Assembly (NCBI GenBank): GCA_041651995.1
Contig: JBAZID010000001.1
Location: forward strand, 806,001 to 870,000
Source: Sulfuricella sp.
GTDB lineage: Bacteria; Pseudomonadota; Gammaproteobacteria; Burkholderiales; Sulfuricellaceae
Direction: 5' to 3'
Length of the DNA stretch: 64,000 nt
Position numbers and translations under genes: made by a program. The first letter of the stretch is position 1. Every line of letters begins with the position of its first letter. Positions 16,301 to 26,100 of this stretch are shown in pieces. The notes under the pieces were generated by a model that did not search any database, was not told where the DNA came from, and was given only the letters and a program-made list of their open reading frames with translations.

Positions 16301-18139
16301 TCACTTTCCGGCTCCCCCGGAAGCGGCTGTTCCCGTCAGGTCGCCAGCAGTGGTTCGGCTCATGCCCTGGACACGGCGCTGGCTGTCGAGAATATCCTGC
16401 TGCCAGCTGGCATCGCTCTGGATGACCGTTGGCTTGAGCAGAATCACCAGCTCCCGCTTGACTGTCGCGCGGCTGGTATTACGGAACAGGTTACCCAGTA
16501 CAGGAATATCACCTGCGCCCGGCATTTGCGAGCGGTCATCACTGGTTGTCAGTTTCATCAGGCCGCCAATGGCGACAATCTGGCCATCCCGGGCACGCAC
16601 GATGCTGTCGGTCTCGGAAATATTACTGGAGGCCAGCGGCAGGATGATCGAGCCGGCCGATCCCAGATCAACCACCTTGTTGACCGTGGTCACCTTGCTG
16701 ACCGAAGGGTGGATATGCAGGGTAATGTTGCTGCTTTCATCGATCTGCGGCGTCACATCCAGCGCGATGCCGGAGAAAAAAGGCTGCAAGGTCACCGAAG
16801 GCGTGGTGGTAGTGGATGTGCCCGTTGTGGTGGTGGTTGTCACATTGGTCACAAAAAACTCATCCGTGCCCACTTTAAGCACTGCTTTCTGATTATTCAG
16901 GGTGGCGATGCGCGGACTGGAAAGCACCTGCACATTGCCCTGGGTTTCGAGGAACTGGATCAGGGCGGCAAAATTGCTGGTCTGGAATGCCAGGCCGAAC
17001 AGGCCGCTGATATTGCTGGGGTTGGTGACCATGTTCACGCCGGGAAGCGCGCTCAGGATGGGGCTCGTATAGGTTCCCGCAACCGTATCAATCGCACTCG
17101 CCCCTGTCGCCAGGGAACCATCGGTCTGCAAGACCGTCCCCGGCGAGAGGGTCCCGCTGGAAAGGCGGGCATTCGAACCGGTTCTGAAAGCCGCCCAGTT
17201 CACCCCGGCCTGGAAACCATCGCTCAACTCCACTTCAAGAATCTTGGCTTCAATAATCACCTGACGCTCAACTGACAGCTGCGAGGTATTCAGGAATGTC
17301 GACACATCGCGTAACTCGGATGGCATCGCACGCACCAGCACCACTCCGGATTGAGGGTTGATGACTACGCTGCGGCCACCGTCACAGCCTTCCACGCCAC
17401 GGCTGGAGACCGTTTCAGTTCTCCCTGCCGCGGCACCCCCGCTGGTCGTGCGGGCCGGCATCTTGCAGCCAATCACGGTACGTACCGAATCTTCGATATC
17501 TCCCCAGAAATCATTACGCGTCGAGGTATAAATAGTGCTGCTGTCGCGTGATGAAGATGAGCCACCGCTGGAAGTGGAGGTTGCGCCCGTTGACGAAGTC
17601 CCCGAGGCCGCTGGCGCGCCCGTAATGGAACCTGAATGCACTCGCGTATCCGAGCCGCCCATCCGCTGCCCGACCAGGTAATTCACCTTGTATAGACGGG
17701 TCTGCATGGCCAGCGGCTGAATGTAAACGCGCGATCCATCCACCTTGTATTCGTAACCATAGATTTCGCGTACGGCGTCGAGCGCCTCGAATACCGTCAC
17801 GTCCTTCAGATTGACCGAGATGGAACCCGTCACGTCCGGATGGACCAGCATGCTGTAACGCGTGCCGTGCACAATTCCCATGAACACCTGGCTGGCTGGC
17901 GCGTTATTGACCACCAGATCAAACCGCTGCTCCAGTGGCTTGCCGCCTGCGTGGGGCATCTCGACCCTGAGCGGCGGCAGCAGAGCCGCCCCCAAAGCGT
18001 CGTTCTGAACCACTTTGGCTCTATCCTGGCTCGCCTTGGCCAGCTCGGCATTGATTTGATCAAATGTAGCGCCTTGCCTTGCCTGGGAGGCGCAGCCCGA
18101 CAAGGCCAGAATCAGAAGCCCGAAATATACTGTCCGCAT
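16301..18139 (-). CDS. mshL: MSHA pilus secretin MshL
   Basis: Outer-membrane secretin that forms the pilus exit pore. It is 612 residues. A lipoprotein signal is visible (LILALSGC, Cys16). N-terminal periplasmic N-domains are followed by a Ser/Thr/Gly-rich low-complexity insertion near residues 185-205. The C-terminal secretin domain includes VQVLSSPRIATLNNQKAVLKV and IPVLGNLFR. A Thr-rich tract (VTTTTTTGTSTTTT) sits inside the secretin region, an odd low-complexity insert. The start overlaps the mshK stop by one base. Confidence 0.95.
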   Translation of the reverse strand: MRTVYFGLLILALSGCASQARQGATFDQINAELAKASQDRAKVVQNDALGAALLPPLRVEMPHAGGKPLEQRFDLVVNNAPASQVFMGIVHGTRYSMLVHPDVTGSISVNLKDVTVFEALDAVREIYGYEYKVDGSRVYIQPLAMQTRLYKVNYLVGQRMGGSDTRVHSGSITGAPAASGTSSTGATSTSSGGSSSSRDSSTIYTSTRNDFWGDIEDSVRTVIGCKMPARTTSGGAAAGRTETVSSRGVEGCDGGRSVVINPQSGVVLVRAMPSELRDVSTFLNTSQLSVERQVIIEAKILEVELSDGFQAGVNWAAFRTGSNARLSSGTLSPGTVLQTDGSLATGASAIDTVAGTYTSPILSALPGVNMVTNPSNISGLFGLAFQTSNFAALIQFLETQGNVQVLSSPRIATLNNQKAVLKVGTDEFFVTNVTTTTTTGTSTTTTPSVTLQPFFSGIALDVTPQIDESSNITLHIHPSVSKVTTVNKVVDLGSAGSIILPLASSNISETDSIVRARDGQIVAIGGLMKLTTSDDRSQMPGAGDIPVLGNLFRNTSRATVKRELVILLKPTVIQSDASWQQDILDSQRRVQGMSRTTAGDLTGTAASGGAGK

Positions 18140-18549
18140 TACGATGCCTTTTGCTCAGAGTTACGTTTTGACTGGTTGTTACCACGTTTCCGCGTTTTTT
18201 CCCGCGGGGGACGGACAAACTGTTTTTCCACTCCGGGAAAAAGCTTAAGTGTCTGTCGGCCTCCCGGTCCGGCAAGGGTCACCTCTCCCTCGCTTACCCT
18301 GATCAGTTTGCTGTCGCCAAAACGCTCACCCTCAGCCAGCAGCTGGCCGCTGATCACGGCCGCCCGGCGGCCCGGACGAATCATCACGGACTGCAGCACC
18401 GGGCCAGTGCTAACAACTGCCATGCCGGAGGCTTCCACGCTCGCCTCCAGCGGGGGGCGGGTTGGATCGGGCAGTGCCTCGACCGCCAAAACCTGAGTTG
18501 ACACGCCCAGCGCAAGCGCAACAAACATTGTTCTCACACGCTTAACCAT
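18139..18549 (-). CDS. mshK: MSHA biogenesis protein MshK
   Basis: Small periplasmic protein, 136 residues, with an N-terminal signal segment (MFVALALGVSTQVLA). The sequence DPTRPPL next to it is typical of MshK/PilP-like proteins. The middle holds VMIRPGRRAAVISGQLLAEG, and the tail is very basic (REKTRKRGNNQSKRN). It overlaps mshJ by 16 bases and mshL by 1. The call depends on position and the PTRPPL motif. Confidence 0.8.
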   Translation of the reverse strand: MVKRVRTMFVALALGVSTQVLAVEALPDPTRPPLEASVEASGMAVVSTGPVLQSVMIRPGRRAAVISGQLLAEGERFGDSKLIRVSEGEVTLAGPGGRQTLKLFPGVEKQFVRPPREKTRKRGNNQSKRNSEQKAS

Positions 18550-19214
18550 GTTTTATCCATACTCAGCGTATACAGCGTAATTGACAGGGTGACGAGGGGG
18601 TATTCTTCCACCCGCATTTCAGCCTTCCCCCAGATCATCCGCCATGGCAGTTTTTCCATTGTTTCGAGATATTGCGTCAGTTCGGCATAACTGCCAGCCA
18701 CCGTGATTTCCACTCCGTGCTTGAAAATCACCGGGCCGGCTGGTTTTTTCTCCCTGGCTTGAGGCGCCACCGCATCAGGGAGCATCTCCAACACATCACT
18801 GACTGGCAAAGTCTTGAGCGATACGAGCTTCAAATGCCGGTTTTGCGTCAGCACATCCTCCAGCAGACGCGCCATCTTTTCCGGCGGCACCAGGCTCTGC
18901 TGCACGTTTTGCAGCGCAACCCGGCTCTGCTCCAGCTTCTGCTTCAGCCCCGCCATCCTGACACGGGTAGCCGCATCGGGGTCTATCCGCCCAACGCTCA
19001 GAACAGTCTCGATCCGGGCCTGCAATTCCTGCACTTGTACCTGCTGCTGACTTGCCTCCTGATTCAGGCGCTTCCTATTTGCCACCAGCGGGTCCAGCAA
19101 CATGACACTGAGCAGGCTCCACACCACCGCCAGCACCATGAAAAAAATCAGGGCGCGTTCACGCGGATTACGGGCATCAAGCAGCGCGGCATAGCGTTCC
19201 CAGTATTGCTTCAC
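18534..19214 (-). CDS. mshJ: MSHA biogenesis protein MshJ (GspM/PilO-like)
   Basis: Inner-membrane assembly protein, 226 residues. One N-terminal helix (ALIFFMVLAVVWSLLSVMLL, about residues 21-40) is followed by a coiled-coil stretch (about 50-110) and a ferredoxin-like C-terminal domain with GVEITVAGSYAELTQYLETM, typical of PilO and GspM relatives. It overlaps the preceding gene by 4 bases. It probably pairs with MshI2 (PilN-like) and MshI (PilM-like). Confidence 0.85.
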   Translation of the reverse strand: MKQYWERYAALLDARNPRERALIFFMVLAVVWSLLSVMLLDPLVANRKRLNQEASQQQVQVQELQARIETVLSVGRIDPDAATRVRMAGLKQKLEQSRVALQNVQQSLVPPEKMARLLEDVLTQNRHLKLVSLKTLPVSDVLEMLPDAVAPQAREKKPAGPVIFKHGVEITVAGSYAELTQYLETMEKLPWRMIWGKAEMRVEEYPLVTLSITLYTLSMDKTWLSV

Positions 19215-19849
19215 TTCACCTCCTCGCCGATGCTGGAATGTAGCCTGAATTCCAGGTAATTTGGCACTTTCGGCTGCTTATCGCCAGAGTCAGCCTCCAC
19301 CTTCGGCTGTTGTATTTCCAGCGCGGCAAAGGCGCGGCCCTGGGTCGCCGCTTCCTGGTTCAGCCGCTGGATATAAGCCGGCACCAGTTCCGGACGCAAT
19401 GTCCGCCCCCCCAGGCGCATTTCCTTGCCTGCGCCCTTGATGCCGAATTCCGTCAGCCACAGTCCATTCACGGTCTGGCGCGCAAAAGCGCGCATATAGC
19501 CGGAATAGCCCTCGGTGTTGCCCAAGCTGCCGCTTTGCAGCACGGCCAGAACGGCCTCTTCACCTTTGAGTTGCTGTTCCATTTCCACCACCCGCATTTC
19601 CAGCGCCGCATTTTTATGGCGCGGCGCATGCTCGGCAGCCACCTTGGCCAGCCGGGCCTGATCCTGCTCCAGCGTGGTGATGCCATTTTTGATGTGCGCG
19701 TTCAGAAGCGCCACCTGCCGGTATTGATAGCCATACACGCCCGCCATGATCAGCACCAGCGCCGCAAGTGCCTGAACAAGCATGCGCGAAGTAAACCATT
19801 CGCGCTGTCTGCGAAAGGCGGGATTGAGGAGATTGATCTGCTGGCTCAC
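19211..19849 (-). CDS. MSHA biogenesis PilN-like protein (MshI2)
   Basis: PilN/GspL-C-like inner-membrane protein. The start chosen is the GTG at 19849 (SQQINLLNPAFRRQRE, the classical PilN opening), which overlaps the mshI stop as GTGA. An upstream extension to 19897 would run through the mshI coding sequence and lacks the family start. One helix lies near residues 23-44 (MLVQALAALVLIMAGVYGYQ), then a coiled coil and a C-terminal ferredoxin-like domain. It is 212 residues. Confidence 0.85.
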   Translation of the reverse strand: MSQQINLLNPAFRRQREWFTSRMLVQALAALVLIMAGVYGYQYRQVALLNAHIKNGITTLEQDQARLAKVAAEHAPRHKNAALEMRVVEMEQQLKGEEAVLAVLQSGSLGNTEGYSGYMRAFARQTVNGLWLTEFGIKGAGKEMRLGGRTLRPELVPAYIQRLNQEAATQGRAFAALEIQQPKVEADSGDKQPKVPNYLEFRLHSSIGEEVK

Positions 19850-20787
19850 TGCGCTACGCCTTCCGTGCGCAATGCAGCACCCAGGGCCTGAAAGCACTGC
19901 AAGCGCAGATGCGGCCCCACACCTGAAACCGTGGAGAAATCAAATATCTCGTCCAGATTCAAGGTAGAGACAGGAAGATACAGATTGCTTGCCAGATAGG
20001 CTTCCAGATTGACCTCCGGAGGCAAGGGCGCCAACACCAGCTTGTTGATGGTGATAAAACTGAACTGGCGCTCGAAGCTGTCCATCGAACGTTGCAGTTC
20101 CAGCGTAATGCGGTCGAACTGGCGTTGCCGCTGTTCACTATCCGGCTGGTTAAGCTGCGACAGCGAAACGTCAATATGGCGCGACGAATACAGCTCGCCT
20201 TCAAACGAGAAAGTCAGCAGTCCGCCGCTTTCGTCGAAGGACAACAAGGCGATGCCGCGTCCCTGATCCTCCAGCAGGCTGGCAATATTACGCTGCGCCA
20301 GTTCGGGGATATCAATCACGCTCACGGGCAATTTGGCGGCATCAAAATCTTCCATGCGCTGCCTGATCACCTCATTACGCGCTGCCACGGCATACAGCGA
20401 ACGATTGCGCGGCTGTGCATTCTTGCCGGCGGGGATATCGATCACATCCACGGTTGCATCATCCACGGGAAAATCCAGCATATCCTTGATGCGCCAGCGC
20501 ACCGCCGTTTTGAGCTCGGCGGCGGGAACGCCGGGCGCTTCCACCACCAACAACTGGTATTCGCCAAAATTCAGCAGGAAACTCGCATTGTAGCGGTTAA
20601 GCTGATGCTCCTTTACCAGCCGCTCCAGCACGGCCACGTTCACCCCGCTCTCCGGTGAAATGGCGCAAAGCGTCACCAGTGGCCTGTCTCCCGTTACCCG
20701 GCGCACATGAACCAGGCACACTCCCGCGGGGGAGGACTGCATGGCCATCCAGCCTGGTTCCTGTTTTTTTCTGGTCAAAAAAGACAT
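19846..20787 (-). CDS. mshI: MSHA biogenesis PilM-like protein MshI
   Basis: PilM/GspL-type cytoplasmic actin-like protein, 313 residues. It begins MSFLTRKKQEPGWMAMQ. The internal block AELKTAVRWRIKDMLDFPVDDATVDV (cited as the pair AVRWRIKDML and FPVDDATVDV) is the conserved MshI signature. It is the first gene of the I-I2-J-K-L-M-N block and has its own candidate promoter upstream. Confidence 0.88.
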   Translation of the reverse strand: MSFLTRKKQEPGWMAMQSSPAGVCLVHVRRVTGDRPLVTLCAISPESGVNVAVLERLVKEHQLNRYNASFLLNFGEYQLLVVEAPGVPAAELKTAVRWRIKDMLDFPVDDATVDVIDIPAGKNAQPRNRSLYAVAARNEVIRQRMEDFDAAKLPVSVIDIPELAQRNIASLLEDQGRGIALLSFDESGGLLTFSFEGELYSSRHIDVSLSQLNQPDSEQRQRQFDRITLELQRSMDSFERQFSFITINKLVLAPLPPEVNLEAYLASNLYLPVSTLNLDEIFDFSTVSGVGPHLRLQCFQALGAALRTEGVAQ

Positions 20788-20815
20788 AAATCCACGAATT
20801 TTAATAATTGGCTCG

Positions 20816-20844
20816 AAGTTAAATCAATAAGTCGTTGTTGTCAA
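20816..20844 (-). promoter_or_regulatory. Sigma-70-like promoter upstream of mshI
   Basis: On the minus strand TTGACA (plus 20839-20844), a 17-base spacer and TAACTT (20816-20821) lie 29 bases before the mshI ATG. The surrounding 173-base gap (20788-20960) between mshP and mshI is AT-rich compared with its neighbours and holds no gene. A separate promoter would divide the pilus locus into pilin and assembly transcripts. Confidence 0.45.
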
Positions 20845-20960
20845 TTGTATATTTACGCCATGCATCCTTAATAAATTAGCGCTCCGCCTGGTGCTGCAAA
20901 TTGGCCGGAAAGCGCCTGGACGGGGTATCGGCAAGCCCGGCCAAGCGGATGCCACGAACA

Positions 20961-21425
20961 TCACGGCCCGGAACAGGCGATGCCATCCCATTCGCAGTAA
21001 GCAATCGCTACCCGCTGGCGTTCGACATAAGCCGGATTCGTTACCGCGGCATCGTCCGGACAACTCGCCGCGCCGCCGTTACAGGCGGTGGCGACGATGC
21101 GGAAAACACGCACCTGGCGCGCCGTGCCAGGCACGCTCTCGCCATCGTTGTAAGTATGTTGTGAGCAGATGACGGTAACCCTGGACGCAGGATCATCCGG
21201 GCTAACCCAGGTCTGCGTATCGCAAGTCGCATTTTTCAAGGCACGGAAAAGCCCCCATTCCGTGCCTGAAAAAGCCCTATGCCAGGTACGGGCTGCCTGT
21301 ACGTCCTGTGCCGAAGCCATTTGCTGGCCGGTGGAGAAGCTGGTGATCGCCGCGGCAAGTGACGCGAGGATCACCAGGACCATGATCGCGGCAACAAGGC
21401 CCAGTCCGCTCTGACGGGTTTTCAT
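20961..21425 (-). CDS. mshP: MSHA minor pilin-like protein MshP
   Basis: Short PilX/PulK-like protein, 154 residues. It opens MKTRQSGLGLVAAIMVLVILASLA: a Gly-Leu-Gly start followed by a hydrophobic helix but without the classical GFTLIEL cleavage motif, as is usual for MshP. Several Cys residues (CDTQTW, ICSQH, ACNGG, SCPDD, CEWDG, CSGP) could form disulfides. It overlaps mshO by 4 bases. Confidence 0.82.
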   Translation of the reverse strand: MKTRQSGLGLVAAIMVLVILASLAAAITSFSTGQQMASAQDVQAARTWHRAFSGTEWGLFRALKNATCDTQTWVSPDDPASRVTVICSQHTYNDGESVPGTARQVRVFRIVATACNGGAASCPDDAAVTNPAYVERQRVAIAYCEWDGIACSGP

Positions 21426-22270
21426 GGCACGTTGCTCACATGCGCGCCGTAGGCGAGCGAGACCCGCTCGCCCGCTTCCAGCAATTCGATCCGCAGCCAG
21501 ACAAAACCGGATTGCTGCGTGGCGCCCTGGTTAGGGTCATAGATGAATTCACAGGCCGCCACACGGCTTGCGAGACGTGTGCCTCCACCAGCCGGACACG
21601 ATGCCGGATAGGTCGCGTTGAATCCCTGTACCAGACGAACCAGCTCTCCCGTGCCGTTGCCGCCTGACACGCCCGTACCCCGGCAGATATAAAACACGCT
21701 ACGTTCGTTCTGGTCGACAACGAAGAACCGCCCGCCGTCATAGCCGGCGGGAAACTGCGTCGCGGGAGTCAGCGTGACCCTTCCTTCCCCCACCAGCACG
21801 CCGCCGGGAGCGGGCGGGCTTTGCCATCCGCTCACCGTGCCGCGCGTCGCGCCACTATAGACATCATTGGTATTCTGGTTGCCGATGACGATAAAATCGC
21901 CGCTCACAGGCGCAGCCGAAAGCGGCGACAAAACATCGAAACTGGCATCAGGCCCGGTCGTGTCGAGAGGATCTGAATCGGCGTTGACGATATCGACGGC
22001 ACGTCGATGCAGTCCGCCCGCCGTGCCCGGCACAAACTCGAAACACTGGTCATTCGGGATACGGACGGAATTCGGGACGGCACGGCGCACCTCGCGGCCA
22101 ATGCGCTTCACCGCCGTATCGGCCATATCGGAAAGTGTCGCGCGCCGGCGGCTGTCGAAATAGCTGTCTACCGCCGGCTTGAAGATTGACGCGATCGCTG
22201 CCGCGATGATGCCCATGATCACGATCACGATCACCAGCTCAACAAGCGTAAAACCGCGCGTTCTCGTCAT
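21422..22270 (-). CDS. mshO: MSHA minor pilin MshO
   Basis: Type IV prepilin-like minor pilin of 282 residues. The N-terminus RGFTLVELVIVIVIMGIIAA is a canonical class III signal with Glu at +5. The long globular part carries Cys pairs (CFEFV, ICRGT, SCPAGG, ACEFI). It overlaps mshD and mshP by 4 bases each. Minor pilins of this set start pilus assembly. Confidence 0.88.
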   Translation of the reverse strand: MTRTRGFTLVELVIVIVIMGIIAAAIASIFKPAVDSYFDSRRRATLSDMADTAVKRIGREVRRAVPNSVRIPNDQCFEFVPGTAGGLHRRAVDIVNADSDPLDTTGPDASFDVLSPLSAAPVSGDFIVIGNQNTNDVYSGATRGTVSGWQSPPAPGGVLVGEGRVTLTPATQFPAGYDGGRFFVVDQNERSVFYICRGTGVSGGNGTGELVRLVQGFNATYPASCPAGGGTRLASRVAACEFIYDPNQGATQQSGFVWLRIELLEAGERVSLAYGAHVSNVP

Positions 22271-22716
22271 GACGCCCAGTCCGTGCGATATGAGGTGAGC
22301 GAAAGGGTTTCCCCGCTGCTGGTCACCGTCACAACAATCCTTTTTGCGGCAACCCCGCTGAGCGTCGTATCGCTAATTACCACCGAGGAAATGCCATAAC
22401 CGGTCAGCGATGGAATGGCATTGCCGTCGATGTCGCAGATATTCGCCGTTGAATAACCGTTATAGTCGACGATATCGTTATAGGTATTCCGTGCACATGC
22501 GGCAGGCGCGGCATTGGCAACCGGCGCGTAGGGCTTGAAAACAATCTCCTCCATCATTTCCTCGGCGATCACCAGCATCTGTTTTCTCACCATTGGATCA
22601 GCGGAACCGCGCACTGCCTGACTGAAGGCCGCCAGCATGCCTGCCAGCCCCACGCCGATCACCACGATCGTGAGCACGAGTTCGATCAGCGTCATCCCGC
22701 GCGATCTATTCCACAT
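22267..22716 (-). CDS. mshD: MSHA minor pilin MshD
   Basis: Type IV minor pilin of 149 residues with the processing site RGMTLIELVLTIVVIGVGLAG. The conserved stretch DPMVRKQMLVIAEEMMEEI is typical of MshD/PilV-like proteins. It overlaps mshC by 11 bases and mshO by 4. Confidence 0.88.
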   Translation of the reverse strand: MWNRSRGMTLIELVLTIVVIGVGLAGMLAAFSQAVRGSADPMVRKQMLVIAEEMMEEIVFKPYAPVANAAPAACARNTYNDIVDYNGYSTANICDIDGNAIPSLTGYGISSVVISDTTLSGVAAKRIVVTVTSSGETLSLTSYRTDWAS

Positions 22717-23185
22717 CGCCCGTTGCCCCGTAGACCCGGATGGGTGTCTGGTTGGTCACCGTCAAGGTGAAATCCGCCGCCGTCGCGCCGGCGCCATCGC
22801 TGGTCACCGCCCCTGAAGGCTGAAAATATAGCGGCCCGGCAGGCACAGCCACGAGCGCGATGTTATCTGAAGGAGAAATTGCCGCGGGTTGCTGGCCGTC
22901 CGGGCCGGCCAACGGGTTGCCACAAGCCGATGCGGGATGACTCGACGCAATGCCCAGCGAAATCTGGTCGCTGGCGACCGTCACGCACACCAGCCGCCGG
23001 TGCGAGACCGCCGTTTTCTGCGCGTAACGCAGGGCAGCCGCCGTCTGGTCGCTGAAAGCGATCTCGCGAAACATCTGGCTCGAATCCATGCGCGGCAGAA
23101 CAACGGCGGCCAGAATACCGATGAGTATCATCGCCGCAACCAGTTCAATCAGCGTAAAGCCGCGTGCCTGCCGGGGCAACATCAA
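22706..23185 (-). CDS. mshC: MSHA minor pilin MshC
   Basis: Type IV minor pilin of 159 residues. The processing site ARGFTLIELVAAMILIGILA is followed by VVLPRM. The family's SDQTAAALRYAQKTAVSHRR block is present (written as SDQTAAALRYAQK and AVSHRR), plus a Cys pair (VCVTV, SACGNP). It overlaps mshQ by 4 bases. Confidence 0.88.
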   Translation of the reverse strand: MMLPRQARGFTLIELVAAMILIGILAAVVLPRMDSSQMFREIAFSDQTAAALRYAQKTAVSHRRLVCVTVASDQISLGIASSHPASACGNPLAGPDGQQPAAISPSDNIALVAVPAGPLYFQPSGAVTSDGAGATAADFTLTVTNQTPIRVYGATGDVE

Positions 23186-26100
23186 TAAAGCTCGCGGTTA
23201 TAGACACCCTTGCGGCCTTCCGGGCTGAAGATGCCGAAGGTTGCCGTGGCGGAAGGGTCGTTGTTGTAACCCGTTCCACCGGGCCACTTCGATTGCAGCC
23301 AGGGCAGGTTGGCGCTCGTTGCCGGGCAAACCACCCCATTATCGGGGCCGAGATCGGCGCAAACCTTGGTGCTGCCTGGAGCGGTGGGCGTAAGCGTAAT
23401 GACGCCACTGCCGCCCAGAAGCGCGCCAGGCGCCGCCGTCCAGCCCGAAGGCGTGAGCAGAAGGTTGCCGCCAGCGAGCACCGTGCAGCTGTCTCCGCTG
23501 TTCTTCACCCAGGAATTTCCGCTCCAGTATTGCGCCTCGACCGGCATCTGGAGCGGGGAAACGGAGCCGTACACATTCGACAGGCGCAGGCGGCCGAAGC
23601 GCTGTGTTTTGCCAGTGGAAAACGCGATGCCGTTGCCTGCCGTGGCCAGGCCGAAACGCGCCGGATTACCCGGATAGGACACGGCATCCTCGTCAATCAC
23701 ATTGATCGCGAGAGAGATTTCGGCGTTGAACGGCGCGGTTGGCGCAGCGGGTCGCGTAAAGCTCAGCCCGGTGCCGGAACCGAAAGTCAGCGTCCCCGTC
23801 CCGTCATTATTCCTTACGACAAGCGGATCGGTGCCGGTGATGCCGCTGGTATCCAGCGTACCTGACAATGTGGTGTACGCCTTGCCAGTCAGCGAGGCAT
23901 TGGTGATTTTCCAGAAGCTGCCACTATAGTTTGAGGTCAGGTTATTGCCGGCATTCCTTGCCGTCACGGTGACGATGGGCGATACGGCGTAACTGAAGGG
24001 CTGCCCCATATAGGTAAACGTTGCGCCACAGCCCGGTGCAAACAAGGGCGTGTTGTAGCTCACATCGAAATGATCGGGGATGAAGCGGCCAAGCGAATTG
24101 TTGGTCTTGTTGCCGATCGAGCAACCATATTTACCAGAAACCAATGCATCGGCAAGGTTGGCATTGCTGGCGGTGGCGGTCACGCAGTCACAGCTGTTGG
24201 TGGCCGCGCATCCCGAAGGCTGGTCAACACTGGTATAGCTGTCGTCCCGGAAAGTGCCGGGGGCAAGATACAGGTAACCCGCCTCGGTATAGCTGGCATT
24301 GTTGCTGGCCGATGCGTTGGCGGTCAATGACACCGGCGTGAGCGTTCCAACGGTGCCGCCGCTTTGCACGGTAGCGTCCTGGCTGGTGATCTGTGCCGTT
24401 AATTTACTCGCATCCAATATCAGCGCACCGGCATAGCCTGCTGCAGGGCTGGTTGTTGCCGCAAGGGTAAAGTTTGCTCCGGCCTTGATTGCCGGAGTGG
24501 CGCTGGCCGAGGGTGGCGTAGCCATTGCCGGCGAGACATTGAGCGTCACCGCCGATGGCCGCAGCGCAAAATCGTCAGTGGAGCAGGCCACAATACTCGG
24601 CGCCTGGTTGGCGTCCGTCACCCGGCAGCGCAGGTCCGGGTAAGCCTGGGATACTGTCATGAGCGCAGTGCTCTTGCGGCCTTGCTCCGCCGGCTGATTG
24701 GCCTTGGTAAAAATCAGCGTCTGGCTCACCGCCGGGCTGATTGCAGCGCGGGAAGCGCAGGCCGTGGCCCCCGACCCATCCACCAACTCCACCGTGACGG
24801 TTTTGTCGGCATCGGAGGCGTATGTGGTTTCCACCCCATCTGCGACGCCATCGCTATTGGTGTCCTTGAGCGCTACTACGTCGAAGCTGAAAGGTGCTCC
24901 CGCCAGTTTGGTATAGAGCCGTCCGCTCAAGGCGTCCGCCCCGCTCAGCACGCAGTTGAAACCCGAGGGCTTGACCACGCCGCCGCAGGCGTGAGTAGCC
25001 AGATAGATGGCACTGACCTCGCTTGGCTTCAGTTCGCCGTTATAAACCCGGATTTCGTCCAGCCGCCCGCTGAAGCGGTAGCCGGTGCTGGCTTGCCAGC
25101 CACCGGCGCGCAGGGTCGGATTCACGTAGGCATTGGCATTGTTGGGTGTCGATTGGCGCTGGCTGAGCGCCTTCGCCGCGCCATCGATATAAAGCTTGTT
25201 GCTGGGCACGCTGCCGTTGGTGAAGACGGCGACCACGTGATGCCAGCCGTTGGCCAGCCCTGCCGAGCTGATGCCATACACATCGCTATTGCCGGTGTTG
25301 AAGCCAAAATTTCCGCTCACCAGCCACAGGTCGTGCACATTCCAGCCGATGGGCATGACCCCGTTGACGCCATCCCAGTACATCCAGAAGGCCACGCTGG
25401 TTTTGGCACCGGGCGCCAGGCTTACCGGCAGGCTGGGAAAGCTGAAAGCGCCGCCATTGGAGCTGGTGCCAGGCATGCCGCCGTAGCCGCAGGTGCCCGG
25501 GTTGCCGGGTCGTGCCGGGCTGAGGGTGGCCGGTGAAGGACGTGGGACGCCAATGGCCGTTCCATGGCGGCTGTTGCCGCTACTGTCCTTGACTTCGCCC
25601 GCCGTGCCGTTCCATGAGGATTCCTCCAGGCGGTATTCCGCGAGCAGGGTCGCCGGGACAGGGCAGGCATGGGTTTTAGCGGCAAGTGCAGCAATTTCCG
25701 CAGCCGATAATGCGCCGGTATGAACCCGCACATCGTCGATATTGCCCTTGAAGCGGAATGCCGCGCTCGCCTCTGTCGAGGCGTTGGTTTCCCCCCCGAT
25801 CGACGCGGTTCCAGTATCAGTGCTCCAGCCGGTAAAGTTCGTGCTGACCGCGGAAAGCTGGGTACCCGAGGTGTCATAGACGTACATCCAGCGCTTGCCA
25901 GCGGAAATGTCGGCGATGGCCGCGACGAAATACCAGGTGTTGTTATTGATAACCGCCGGCGTATCCAGAATGATGGGCGACGAACCACGGGCAAAAAAAC
26001 GCAGCCTGCCCGCTCCGCCATCCCCTAGTGAAAATCCATAGCCCCCGGTATTCTTTTCATCGTCGATCAGAATGCGCTGCCCGCCTTTGTTTCTGTCCGT